Numbered from the stretch's first letter, positions 25,914 through 34,818 are shown. The stretch is 64,000 nucleotides of DNA from CAVPMW01 sp963706515 (GCA_963706515.1 CAVPMW010000006.1:62001-126000), one strand, 5' to 3'. A program made the numbers and translations. The notes: generated from the letters alone by a model not told the origin.

Positions 25914-28412
25914 TCAGGCTGCTGCAACGACCTCCGGCGGCGTGGTCTCCTCATCCTGCTCCTTCTTACGCAGGACGACTTCATCGCCGTCCAAATCTAC
26001 CAGTACGGTGTCCCCATCTGCAAAATCACCCGCCAGCAACGCGTCCGATAGAGGATCTTCAACCTTCTGCTGGATAACCCGGCGCAACGGGCGAGCGCCC
26101 ATATCGGGGTCGTAGCCGAGCGTGCCCAGCTTCTCCAGCGCAGCCGGGGTGACCTCCAGGGTGACCCGGTTTTCCTCAAGGCGCATTCCCACTTTTTGGA
26201 CTTCCAGCTCCACAATCTGCTGGATGTCATCCTTGTTCAGCGAGCGGAACACGATGACCGAGTCCAGGCGGTTGATAAACTCTGGGCGGAAGATGCGCTT
26301 CAGCGAATCGACCAGCTTCTTGCGCATCTCATCGTACGCCTGGCGCTCTTCGGTCTCCTCTTCGCGTTTGAGGGTAAAGCCGATGCTGGTTTGGCGTTTG
26401 ATTACGTCGGCGCCGATATTCGAGGTCATCACGATAATTGCATTGCGAAAGTCCACCTTGCGCCCGCGCGCATCCGAGAGATGGCCCTCTTCCATGATTT
26501 GGAGCAGCATATTGTGGGCTTCGGGATGAGCCTTTTCGATCTCATCGAAGACAACGATTGAATAGGGGCGGCGGCGGAGAGCTTCGGTTAGCTGACCGGC
26601 TTCTTCATAGCCCACGTAGCCAGGCGGTGCGCCGACCAGGCGGCTGACCGTGTGGCGTTCCATAAACTCGGACATATCGAGCTGGATGAGGGCTTCTTCG
26701 CTGCCGAACAAAAAGCGCGCCAGGGCTTTGGTCAGCTCGGTCTTGCCCACGCCGGTTGGTCCCAGGAAAATAAAGGAGCCTATTGGGCGGCGCGGATCCT
26801 TCAAGCCGGCTCGCGCTCGCCGCACAGCTTTTGAAATCGATTGGATCGCTTCTTCCTGCCCGATGATCTGCTTGCGCAGCTCGGCTTCCATCATCAGCAG
26901 CCGCTGCGATTCTTCCTGAGCGATCTGCATTACCGGCACGCCGGTCCACATCGAGACCACTTCGGCAATGTCGTTGGCGGTTACCACCGGGCTGTTCGAG
27001 CGGTCCCAGCCGGAGCGCAGACGGTCCAGCTGGCGCTCCAGGTCGTCGATCTTCTCCTGGTAGTCTTGCGCATCATCATAGCGCCCATCTTCCTGGGCGA
27101 GGAGAAGGTTTTGACGGTACTCTCTCAGCTGCGCCATCATATCCTTTGAGGCCTGGGCAGCCGGGCTTTTGTACATGCGCACGCGAGAAGAGGACTCATC
27201 GATCAGGTCGATCGCTTTATCGGGCAAAAACCGCTCGGTTACGTATCGAGAGGAAAGGTGCGCAGCCGCATCCAGGGCTTCATCCGAGATCGTCAGGCGG
27301 TGGTGCTCTTCGTAGGCGCCGCGAATGCCGCGCAATATCTCAATCGTCTCATCGATCGTTGGCTCATCGACGATTACTGGCTGGAAGCGGCGCTCCAGGG
27401 CAGCATCACTTTCGATGTGCTTACGATATTCGTCCAGCGTGGTGGCGCCGATTACCTGCAGCTCACCGCGCGATAGGGCAGGTTTGAGGATGTTCGCCGC
27501 ATCCACCGAAGAACCGGCCGCGCCGGCTCCTACCAGCATGTGCACCTCGTCGATAAAAAGGATCGCAGCGGAGGCTTTAAGCTCATCAATTACCCGCTTG
27601 AGGCGCTCTTCGAACTGTCCGCGGTACATGGTGCCTGCGACCAGGGAGCCAACGTCCAGCTGGAGCACGCGCTTATCCAGCAAGGGACCTGGCACGTCGC
27701 CTTCCACGATGCGCTGGGCCAGCCCTTCAATGATGGCGGTCTTACCCACACCGGGCTCACCGATCAATGCGGGGTTGTTTTTAGTACGCCGCGCCAGGAT
27801 CTGGATGACCCGCTCAATTTCCATCTGCCTGCCAATGACCGGATCGAGCTTTCCTTCCTCGGCCAGGGCGGTCAAGTCGGTTGCCAGCTGGTCAACCATC
27901 GGCGTCTTCGGCTTAGCTTGCTCAGATTTACCTGTTTTGGCTGGCTCGGAGCTGCTGGCACGCTGGGCTGAGGTGCTCTCTTGCAACACCCGCCTAGTCT
28001 GGCGGCGGATTTGCTCGGGGGTAACCCCCATCTTCCGCAGCACATCCATGGCAACGCCTTCGCCATAACGAACCAAACCGAGCAGGAGATGCTCGGTACC
28101 AATATAATGATGGCCCATACGACGGGCTTCTTCGACGGCGTATTCCAAAACCTGCTGAGTCCCGGGCGAGAGATCCAGCTTGCCGCCTCGATACTGGCCT
28201 GGACCGGTGAGGCGCTCTACCATTTCCTGAACGCGCTCTACCTCCAGACCTAATTCGCGCAGCACACGTCCCGCCACGCCGCCTTCTTCACGGATCAAGC
28301 CCAAGAGCAAATGCTCGGTACCAATATAGTTGTGGCGCATTCGCTCGGCCTCTTGATGGGCCAGGCTGAGAACACGACGGGCACGCTGTGTAAACCTTTC
28401 CATGCCGGACAC
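25914..28412 (-). CDS. clpC: ATP-dependent Clp protease ATP-binding subunit ClpC
   Basis: This 832-residue HSP100 ATPase has two Clp-N repeats (HNYIGTEHLLLGLIREEGG near 27, HHYIGTEHLLLGLVR near 102). AAA1 has GEPGVGKTAIIEGLAQRI. A ClpC-type M region (UVR-like, DAQDYQEKIDDLERQLDRL) is followed by AAA2 with LGPTGVGKTELTKALA and the C-terminal sensor GARPLRRVIQQKVEDPLS. It unfolds substrates for ClpP. The start is GTG at 28412, eight bases after AGGAGG; an internal ATG at 28403 is the alternative. No McsA/McsB/CtsR genes adjoin it. An intrinsic terminator follows. Confidence 0.96.
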   Translation of the reverse strand: MSGMERFTQRARRVLSLAHQEAERMRHNYIGTEHLLLGLIREEGGVAGRVLRELGLEVERVQEMVERLTGPGQYRGGKLDLSPGTQQVLEYAVEEARRMGHHYIGTEHLLLGLVRYGEGVAMDVLRKMGVTPEQIRRQTRRVLQESTSAQRASSSEPAKTGKSEQAKPKTPMVDQLATDLTALAEEGKLDPVIGRQMEIERVIQILARRTKNNPALIGEPGVGKTAIIEGLAQRIVEGDVPGPLLDKRVLQLDVGSLVAGTMYRGQFEERLKRVIDELKASAAILFIDEVHMLVGAGAAGSSVDAANILKPALSRGELQVIGATTLDEYRKHIESDAALERRFQPVIVDEPTIDETIEILRGIRGAYEEHHRLTISDEALDAAAHLSSRYVTERFLPDKAIDLIDESSSRVRMYKSPAAQASKDMMAQLREYRQNLLLAQEDGRYDDAQDYQEKIDDLERQLDRLRSGWDRSNSPVVTANDIAEVVSMWTGVPVMQIAQEESQRLLMMEAELRKQIIGQEEAIQSISKAVRRARAGLKDPRRPIGSFIFLGPTGVGKTELTKALARFLFGSEEALIQLDMSEFMERHTVSRLVGAPPGYVGYEEAGQLTEALRRRPYSIVVFDEIEKAHPEAHNMLLQIMEEGHLSDARGRKVDFRNAIIVMTSNIGADVIKRQTSIGFTLKREEETEERQAYDEMRKKLVDSLKRIFRPEFINRLDSVIVFRSLNKDDIQQIVELEVQKVGMRLEENRVTLEVTPAALEKLGTLGYDPDMGARPLRRVIQQKVEDPLSDALLAGDFADGDTVLVDLDGDEVVLRKKEQDEETTPPEVVAAA

Positions 28413-28532
28413 AGTATTACCTCCTAGCCGGTTTCTTCACAACCCACTTGATGATATGAACGCCGCCTTTACGGCGGCATGGTTGAGAAGTTGGCATCCT
28501 TCTCTTCTTCTCTCCAACTCAAACGGATAAGT

Positions 28533-28626
28533 TAAGTACAGTCAAATTTGTATTGCTAGGTCGCAAACAGGATTTCGAGAGTGAAACGCAATCGACTAGC
28601 TAACAAAATTTATGTGACTGTACTTA
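28533..28626. repeat. Nested long hairpin
   Basis: Outer arms TAAGTACAGTC (28533-28543) and GACTGTACTTA (28616-28626) are exact complements, with AAATTTGT/ACAAAATTT continuing the stem. A second stem (GCTAGGTCG and CGACTAGC) lies inside. The total is 94 bases. Confidence 0.7.
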
Positions 28627-28709
28627 GCGATTCTACCAGAGTTTGTCAAGAGTAACCCTCCTTAGAAGTTAAACCTCCACTTTTGTTAATCGGATTCTTA
28701 TAGTGGTTG

Positions 28710-28764
28710 AAGTAAACCCAACCAAGATTCTGAAATAAACCGGCAACCCGAATTGGGTTTACTT
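28710..28764. repeat. Long-loop hairpin related to the one at 18033
   Basis: Twelve-base perfect arms AAGTAAACCCAA (28710-28721) and TTGGGTTTACTT (28753-28764). The 31-base loop is nearly the same as the loop at 18040-18072, so the two are copies of one dispersed repeat. Confidence 0.75.
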
Positions 28765-28785
28765 GAGTGGCTCAGGATGATATAC

Positions 28786-28811
28786 AAAAAGCGCACCTTC
28801 AGCAGGTGCGC
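28786..28811 (-). terminator. Rho-independent terminator of rpsA
   Basis: Arms GCGCACCT (28791-28798) and AGGTGCGC (28804-28811) with a five-base loop, followed by five T on the minus strand, 36 bases after the rpsA stop. Confidence 0.8.
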
Positions 28812-28846
28812 CTCGGTCTGCGGTATTCTATTCCAAGCTTACCCGT

Positions 28847-30518
28847 TCATTCCTCCGGGGCAGCAGGCTCGTCCTCCGCCTCTTCCTCTTCGCTTGCGGC
28901 TTCTTCTAGATTAGCTTCTTCCGCTTCCAGCTCAACTTCTTCCTCTTCAGCAACTTCCATTTCCGCGGCATTTACTTCAACCGCTTCCGGTTCCACTACT
29001 TCCTCTTCAGCGACTTCCATTTCCGCGGCATTTACTTCAACCGCTTCCGGTTCCACTGCTTCCGCCTCAGCGACTTCCATTTCCGTGCCATTTACTTCAA
29101 CCGCTTCCGGCTCCACTACTTCCGCCTCAGCGACTTCCATTTCTACTACTTCCAATACAGCTTCTTCCATGCTGTCACTGGGAGTTACGCTCTCGCTCTC
29201 CACCATCTCGCCAGCCGGGGGTAGTTCAACCGGGGCCGGAACAACCTCAGCTACAGCTGCTTCGCCAGGCTCAGCCTCTTCTTTTACAACTTTATCCACC
29301 TCGCCAGCCAAAGCCATCTTCCAATCCAGGTCAGCGTAGGCAGCCGAGTTCTACTTTGCGCAGGCTGAGACCGATCCGCCGCCGTTCGGGATCGATTTTG
29401 ATCACTCGCAGTGTAAGCACTTCCCCTTCGTGAACGACTTCTTTAGGGTGGTTGACGCGCTGCTCCCTGAGCTCGGAAATATGGATCAGCCCTTCCAGGT
29501 CTTCTGCCAGACGGGCGAACGCTCCAAACTTAGTCAGATGAGTGATGGTGCCTTCGACCAGCATCCCCTCTTTCAGGTTTTCAACTTTATCCAGCCATGG
29601 GTCGCGCTGAAGCTGGCGGATGGAAAGCCCGATGCGCTTCCGGTCCTGATCGACACTGATTACTTTTACCTGCACTTCCTGCCCGACACTTAGCACTTCC
29701 TTGGGGTGGTTGATGCGCTCCCAGGAAATTTCAGATAAATGGACCAGGCCATCCGCTCCATCAATGTTGACAAAAGCGCCAAAATCCGCCAGGCTGGTAA
29801 CTCGCCCGGTGCGTATATCGCCTTCTTTCAGCTCATCGAGCAAGCGCTCTTTGAGAGTTTCTCGGGTTTCCTGCAATGCCTGGCGCTCCGATAGGATAAG
29901 CCGGCGGCGCTCGCGGTCAACTTCGATGACCCGCACGTTGATCTCTTCGCCCACCATCTTACCCCAGCGCTGCTCGGGAGTATCGCCAGTCAGGCTTGAG
30001 CGACGCACCAGGCTGACCTGGGATGCCGGTACAAAGCCGCGCAGCCCCCCCACCGGGACGATCAAGCCGCCTTTGTTGTAGCCGATGATCTTACTATCAT
30101 GGACTTCGCCAGACGCTTTCAGCTTTTCCACGCGCTCCCAATCCCGTTCTTCGCGGGCGCGGGCGTAGGACAGCACTACATTGCCGTTTGCATCTTCTGG
30201 AGCAAGGACGTAGACCAATATGGGTTGTCCCACCGCGAAATTAGCACGCTCGCTGGCTGGGATTTGTTCTATCTCGCGACCAGTGATGACCCCTTCTGAC
30301 TTGGTGCCAACGCTGACCAATATTTCATTCTCCCGCAGTGCAGCGATAAATCCCTCGCGAATTTCTCCCTGCGCCGGGAAATCCAGGTTGAGACCCTGCT
30401 CCTCAAGAAGGGATTCCATGCTAGGACCTTCTTGCGCCGTGCCTTCAGTAGGTGCACTGGCTGCCTGGGGAGTCTCAGGTTCAACCTCTTGCCCATTAAG
30501 GGCGTTCTCCTCATCCAT
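28847..30518 (-). CDS. rpsA: Ribosomal protein S1 with a long acidic repeat tail, frameshifted
   Basis: The ATG at 30518 (MDEENALNGQEVE) follows GGAG. Four S1 RNA-binding domains are visible: GEIREGFIAAL; GEVHDSKIIGYNKGG; GDIRTGRVTSLADFGAFV; GMLVEGTITHLTKFGAFARL. After RIGLSLRKV the frame ends, but removing one base near 29345 continues NSAAYADLDWKMALAGEVDK into an extreme Glu/Val/Ala tail of about 155 residues. The tail has near-identical 20-residue units (MEVAE..VVEPEAVEVN). S1 brings mRNA to the 30S subunit. A tail this acidic is unusual and could bind basic ribosomal proteins. The tail might instead be an independent small gene, but the frame repair fits better. Confidence 0.87.
28950..29160. 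repeat. 60-base tandem repeat coding the acidic tail
   Basis: About three and a half units of 60 bases (28950-29009, 29010-29069, 29070-29129, then a partial unit), each containing GACTTCCATTTCCG and ACTTCAACCGCTTCCGG. They differ at few bases, implying recent expansion. The unit length is a multiple of three, so copy number can change without breaking the frame. Confidence 0.9.
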
Positions 30519-30636
30519 TTTATACGTACTCCGGTCTGGCAAAGATATGGGCTGTATTATAAAGGCGAAAAGACAAGTTGACAACCTTTGTGATAAGATA
30601 GTAGCCACAGCCTGCCGGAGGTATACAGGCTTTTTT

Positions 30637-31734
30637 ATGCGAGCGATTTATCCTTTTACTGCGATCGTGGGGCAAGAGCGCATGAAGCGCGCACTCATTA
30701 TGAACGCAGTTGACCCGCGCATCGGAGGTGTGCTCATTCGCGGGGAGCGGGGAACAGCCAAATCGACCGCAGCGCGCGCCATGGCAGCCCTGCTGCCTCA
30801 GATCGAAATCTTCAGCGATTCCCCATTCAACGACGATCCCGACTCGCCCAACACCTGGTCAGACTGGGTGAAAGAGCAGATTGCGCAAGGCTTTGACCTC
30901 CGCCGGGAGAAACGGCAGATTCGCTTCGTAGACCTGCCAGTAAGCGCCACCGAAGACCGGGTGGTGGGCACCCTGGACATAGAAAAAGCAATCAAAAAAG
31001 GGGAGCGGCATTTCGAGCCCGGGGTGCTGGCAGCAGCTAACCGCGGCTTGCTGTATATCGACGAGGTCAACCTGCTTGACGACCACGTAGTGGACATCCT
31101 GCTCGATTCCGCTGCCATGGGGGTAAATATCGTCGAGCGGGAAGGGATCTCTTTCTCACACCCCGCCAGGTTCATCCTGGTAGGCACCATGAACCCGGAA
31201 GAAGGCGACCTGCGCCCGCAGCTTTTGGACCGCTTCGCACTTTCGGTTGAGATCCATGGCATTCGGGATGCCCGGGAACGCGTGCTGATCATGGAACGCA
31301 ACCTGTCCTTCGAGGACGACCCAGAGGCTTTCCGCCAGACCTGGCTGCCCCGCGAAGAGGAAATATCGCAGAGGATCGAAAAGGCGCGCCCGCACGTGGA
31401 TATGGTGACCTACACGAACCGCGACTTGCTGTCAATCGCAGCTTTGACCTCTTCGCTGAATGTAGATGGTCACCGGGCAGACCTGGTTATCCTGAAGACC
31501 GCGCGGGCTCACGCTGCCTTTGAGAGCCGCCAGGAAATCAGCGACCGGGATATTGCCCTGGCTGCCGAGCTGGCGCTGCCGCACCGCATCCGGCGCGGCC
31601 CATTCCACCAGGCAGAGATCTCCATGGATGAGCTGCAAGAGCGTATCGAGCAGCTGCAGGGAGCAGTGGATAGCGCCGGCGAGCCAGAGATGCTCCCCAG
31701 CCAGGAACCGTACGACGATAAAAAAAAAGCCTGA
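30637..31734 (+). CDS. Mg/Co-chelatase AAA+ subunit (ChlI/BchI-like; unshifted product)
   Basis: The start MRAIYPFTAIVGQERMKRAL is the usual chelatase ATPase opening. Walker A is GERGTAKSTA, the insertion has FVDLPVSATEDRVVGTLD, and Walker B plus the MIDAS-contact region reads LLYIDEVNLLDDH. Sensor 1 has ILVGTMNPEEGDLRPQLLDR. With the VWA half it drives ATP-dependent insertion of Mg into protoporphyrin or Co into hydrogenobyrinate. The 365-residue frame ends at TGA 31732-31734, just after nine A (31720-31728). Read without a shift it equals a small ChlI-like subunit; with a -1 shift it continues into the VWA half. GGAGG lies 15 bases upstream, which is long. A cobalt role is likelier because no chlorophyll genes are near. 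Confidence 0.88.
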   Translation: MRAIYPFTAIVGQERMKRALIMNAVDPRIGGVLIRGERGTAKSTAARAMAALLPQIEIFSDSPFNDDPDSPNTWSDWVKEQIAQGFDLRREKRQIRFVDLPVSATEDRVVGTLDIEKAIKKGERHFEPGVLAAANRGLLYIDEVNLLDDHVVDILLDSAAMGVNIVEREGISFSHPARFILVGTMNPEEGDLRPQLLDRFALSVEIHGIRDARERVLIMERNLSFEDDPEAFRQTWLPREEEISQRIEKARPHVDMVTYTNRDLLSIAALTSSLNVDGHRADLVILKTARAHAAFESRQEISDRDIALAAELALPHRIRRGPFHQAEISMDELQERIEQLQGAVDSAGEPEMLPSQEPYDDKKKA

Positions 31735-31780
31735 GCAAGGAGATACAGGTCGAGGAATCTGAGGAGCGCAAAGAGCGCTC
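31703..31780 (+). promoter_or_regulatory. Candidate programmed -1 frameshift signal (A9 slippery run)
   Basis: Frame 0 reads GAT AAA AAA AAA GCC TGA. Slipping back one base on the A run gives AGC CTG AGC AAG and an open path into the VWA half. An SD-like AGGAA (31703-31707) lies 14 bases upstream, the kind of stimulator known from dnaX. A 6-base hairpin (31764-31769 with 31775-31780) lies 35 bases downstream, rather far. A missing A in a 10-A run would look the same. Confidence 0.6.
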
Positions 31781-32693
31781 GCCAGAGCCCGCCCCCCAGA
31801 ACGTTTTCGATTCCGGCAGCGCCAACTGGTGGGATGGGGGAGAGAAGTCTAAGATCGGGGCGGTGTTTACGCCGCGTAAAATCCAAAACCCGCTGGACAG
31901 GATGACCCGGAAACAAGGCGGTCGCCGCTCGCGGACGCGTACTGACCGCAAGCGCGGTCGCTATATTCAGGCGCGGCCCGCCATGGGAAATACCAACGAC
32001 CTGGCTTTCGACGCCACCTTCCGCGCCGCTGCCCCACACCAAATCGAGCGTGAGGCGCAGCGCAAGCAGGTGGCGTTTGCCGTCGATGCCAGCGATTTCC
32101 AGCGCAAGGTGCGGGTAAAGAAAGTAGCGAACCTGGTGCTCTTCGTCGTGGATGCCTCCTGGTCGATGGCTGTGGCCGAACGGATGCAAGCCACCAAAGG
32201 TGCGATCCTTTCCCTTTTAATGGATGCATACCAGCGCCGGGACCGGGTCGGTCTGGTAGTTTTCCAGAAGGACAAGGCTACCCTGGTGCTGCCACCGACC
32301 AACTCCACCCAGCTGGCGCAGCGCGCTTTGGCGGATATCCCGGTAGGGGGCAAGACGCCTCTTTCAGCAGGGTTGTACCTGGCTCACCAGGTCATTCAAC
32401 GCGAACAAATCGTTCATCCTGAAGTGCTGCCATTGCTCATTCTCTTGACCGATGGTGCAGGCAATGTGTCCCTCGGCAGCCTGCCTCCTCAAGAAGAGGC
32501 GCATATCCTGGCAGACCAGATCGCGGAGAGCAAGATCCGCAGCGTGGTGGTCAATATGGAGCACGCGGCTTTCGACCAGGGATTGGCTCAATACCTGGCA
32601 GACCACCTGAAAGCCCCTTGCTACCGGTTAAACGAGCTCAAAGCTGAAACGCTCTATCAGGCTGTGCGCGAGGAGATGAAAGGCCAGGCATGA
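31728..32693 (+). CDS. VWA half of the chelatase (ChlD/CobT-like; reached by -1 frameshift)
   Basis: This frame continues from AGC at 31728. A Glu/Lys-rich linker (SKEIQVEESEERKERSPEP) leads to a basic region (TRKQGGRRSRTRTDRKRGR) and a von Willebrand A domain: LVLFVVDASWSMA is the MIDAS DxSxS motif, TNSTQLAQRALADIPVGGKT carries the MIDAS Thr, and LILLTDGAGN follows. It lacks its own ATG and ribosome site near the junction, which supports it being the C-terminal half of one ChlD-like protein of about 685 residues. In the complex this half couples the ATPase ring to the large chelatase subunit, which is not in the window. The stop overlaps the next gene by ATGA. Confidence 0.85.
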   Translation, partial: SLSKEIQVEESEERKERSPEPAPQNVFDSGSANWWDGGEKSKIGAVFTPRKIQNPLDRMTRKQGGRRSRTRTDRKRGRYIQARPAMGNTNDLAFDATFRAAAPHQIEREAQRKQVAFAVDASDFQRKVRVKKVANLVLFVVDASWSMAVAERMQATKGAILSLLMDAYQRRDRVGLVVFQKDKATLVLPPTNSTQLAQRALADIPVGGKTPLSAGLYLAHQVIQREQIVHPEVLPLLILLTDGAGNVSLGSLPPQEEAHILADQIAESKIRSVVVNMEHAAFDQGLAQYLADHLKAPCYRLNELKAETLYQAVREEMKGQA

Positions 32694-34243
32694 CCCCGCG
32701 CTGGTGGGTGTTATTGAGCCTGGCTCTCTTTTTGCTGGCAGGATGTACGCATTCGACCCCTACCGCCTCCGGAGCAGCCCAAACTGACCGGACGCCCATT
32801 TCAAGCCTGCCGGGTACCAGTGAACCGGTCTCCACTGCAGAAAATATCGATCCAGTCGACAAACCCGCTGCAAACGCGGCAGCGTCCTCGCCCACACCCC
32901 AACTCAGCGGTACCCCCGACCTGGCGGAGCTACCCCGTCCGCAGTATGTGATCACCGCCACTCTCGACTATGCGGCACACCAGCTGACCGCCGAGGAAAC
33001 CATCCACTATGTAAACCGGGCGCCAGAAGCCCTCCCTGAATTGGTCTTAATGATCGATCCCCGGAACTTTCCGGATGTATTTCGGTTGAAGGGTCTGACA
33101 TGGGGCAACGGGCAAGCCGTCCAGGATTATGCCCTGGAGAATGCTCAGCTGCGCATACCCCTGCCGGAGCCTCTGCCCCCCGGCGGAGCGATTGATCTCA
33201 AGCTTGCATACGATCTGGCTCTCCCATTGCCTGAGCCTTCTCCGCAAGTTCGACCGATCCCCTTTGGCTATACCGACAAACAAACCAACCTGGTAGACTG
33301 GTATCCATTCATTCCCCCATACCGCTCCGGTGAGGGCTGGCTGGCTCACCAGGCTGGTTTCTTCGGGGAGCATCTTGTGTACGACAAAGCCGATTTTGAC
33401 ATCCGCCTTCGGTTGGCAGATCGGCGCGACGACTTAGTGATAGCTGCGAGCGCTCCGGGTGTATCTGAGAACGGCTGGCAGCACTACCTCCAGGAGGATG
33501 CCCGCAATTTCACCTGGTCGGTGAGCCCTGAATACCAGGTCTCCACCAGGCAGGTCGGGGATACGACCGTAATGGCCTATACGTTTCCCGTCCATTCTGC
33601 CGCAGGCGAGGCTGCATTGAATACTACCGCCGCTGCCCTGGCGTATTACGCAGACCGCTTCGGCCCGTACCCACATAAAACGCTGAGCGTGGTAGAGGCC
33701 GATTTCCTGGACGGAATGGAGTATGACGGCTTGTATTTTCTCAGCAAGGGGTTTTATAACCTGTACCAGGGCACGCCCGGTGAATATCTGAATGCCATCG
33801 CCGCCCACGAGACCGCTCACCAGTGGTGGTACGGGCGGGTGGGCAGCGACCAGGCGCAGGAGCCATGGTTAGATGAGGCGATGAGCACTTTTACTGAATT
33901 GTTGTACTTCGAGCATTATTACCCTGAATCGGTAGACTGGTGGTGGAAATATCGCGTCGAATATTATGACCCCCGTGGTCCAATCGACGGGAGCATCTAT
34001 AACCCTGACGGCTACCGGGCATACCGGGATGCTGTTTATTTGAATGGAGCAAAGTTTCTAAGCGAGCTGAGGCTGCTCATCGGCGACAAAGCCATGTTTG
34101 CTTTCTTAAAGGATTATGCCGGACAGATGACTGACCAGATCGCTACCGGGCAAGATTTTTTTAAAATTTTAGGGGAGCATACCTCCGCAGATATATCCGT
34201 CTTGACTACAAAATATTTTTCCAACAATCCCTATGATCGTTAA
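32690..34243 (+). CDS. M1-family metallopeptidase lipoprotein
   Basis: The signal MTPRWWVLLSLALFLLAGC has a lipobox with Cys at about 19, then a Ser/Thr/Pro linker. The N-terminal saddle domain (YVITATLDYAAHQLTAEETI) is typical of M1 peptidases. The zinc site is HETAHQWW (HExxH) with Glu 19 residues on in WLDEAMSTFTELLYFE. The exopeptidase motif GAMEN is replaced by DGMEYDGL, so aminopeptidase specificity may differ. The mature enzyme should sit on the outer face of the membrane. It is translationally coupled to the chelatase gene (ATGA, 32690-32693), though no functional link is known. 517 residues, shorter than most M1 enzymes because the C-terminal helical domain is missing. Confidence 0.9.
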   Translation: MTPRWWVLLSLALFLLAGCTHSTPTASGAAQTDRTPISSLPGTSEPVSTAENIDPVDKPAANAAASSPTPQLSGTPDLAELPRPQYVITATLDYAAHQLTAEETIHYVNRAPEALPELVLMIDPRNFPDVFRLKGLTWGNGQAVQDYALENAQLRIPLPEPLPPGGAIDLKLAYDLALPLPEPSPQVRPIPFGYTDKQTNLVDWYPFIPPYRSGEGWLAHQAGFFGEHLVYDKADFDIRLRLADRRDDLVIAASAPGVSENGWQHYLQEDARNFTWSVSPEYQVSTRQVGDTTVMAYTFPVHSAAGEAALNTTAAALAYYADRFGPYPHKTLSVVEADFLDGMEYDGLYFLSKGFYNLYQGTPGEYLNAIAAHETAHQWWYGRVGSDQAQEPWLDEAMSTFTELLYFEHYYPESVDWWWKYRVEYYDPRGPIDGSIYNPDGYRAYRDAVYLNGAKFLSELRLLIGDKAMFAFLKDYAGQMTDQIATGQDFFKILGEHTSADISVLTTKYFSNNPYDR

Positions 34244-34818
34244 TTTGGTAGATTTTTATCCCAGACTCTTACTCTCATTAACAATAATATATCTATATAG
34301 TAATACTAGTAGAGCTTGTGGATAAGTGGATATACGGCTTATGCGAGGTGATGAACGCCAGTCCTGGGGCTTGGTACTAATAACCTCGCATATATGGGGG
34401 TGAAGGGACGTGCAGGTCACCGCAACTCTTGGGGATAAATTCAGTGATCATTCGACGTAAAGAATGCTGGCAATGACTGGCGAAGATATATGGGCGTCAG
34501 TCAAAGTATGCCCCCATATATGGGGGTGGTGCAGTAAGTCGTTTCTCGCACAAAACGGTCGGTTTTCCCCAAAAAAGACCACTTATCCACAGTTTTACAC
34601 GAGTTATCCACAAATATCCGGGAGAGGCTTCTCCGAACAGAACCCCATATCTGGCGGGCAAATTCGAAGGATATTGAAGTAACTTATTGGAACAGTCTGC
34701 ATCTAAGATATAAATAGGAGTTATGTAGTTGAAGGAAAAATAGTCCGGCAATCCTTCGCAAACAGCGTAAGGTCTAATAGTAAAATCTAGAAGTAAATAA
34801 AAGCTGAGGAGCAGGATA
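34244..34818. other. Candidate replication origin (DnaA-box cluster)
   Basis: This non-coding region has three perfect DnaA boxes (TTATCCACA): 34317-34325 on the minus strand, and 34583-34591 and 34604-34612 on the plus strand, 21 bases apart. A near-match TTATCCCCA is at 34430-34438 (minus). A very AT-rich stretch (about 34277-34312) adjoins the first box, like an unwinding element. CATATATGGGGG occurs at 34389-34400 and again inside the 16-base palindrome CCCCCATATATGGGGG (34511-34526). Arms ATGCGAGGT (34341-34349) and ACCTCGCAT (34383-34391) form a long-loop hairpin. dnaA is not adjacent. A perfect parS site lies at 44037. Confidence 0.6.

Larger units (their letters stand above)
28413..28846. 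other. Non-coding region between rpsA and clpC
   Basis: About 430 bases hold, in minus-strand order, the rpsA terminator (28786-28811), a 54-base hairpin (28710-28764), a nested hairpin (28533-28626) and a short GCCGCC/GGCGGC dyad near 28460. I see no gene and no clear CtsR or CIRCE operator. Confidence 0.6.

Noticed and set aside
28950..29160. CRISPR-like 60-base repeats
   Set aside because: The units abut with no spacers and code a protein repeat in frame.
28767..29339. Plus-strand Ser/Thr/Ala-rich frame opposite the acidic S1 tail
   Set aside because: It is the mirror of a Glu/Val/Ala repeat on the minus strand; the minus-strand reading joins S1 and has a terminator after it.
22895..32693. 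Evidence for phototrophy from a PucC-like transporter and a ChlI/ChlD-type chelatase
   Set aside because: No bacteriochlorophyll, reaction-centre or carotenoid genes are present; both families also occur in non-phototrophs, and the chelatase fits cobalamin synthesis.
30637..32693. Two independent genes, chlI and chlD
   Set aside because: The VWA half has no start codon or ribosome site near the junction and continues the upstream frame with a -1 shift.
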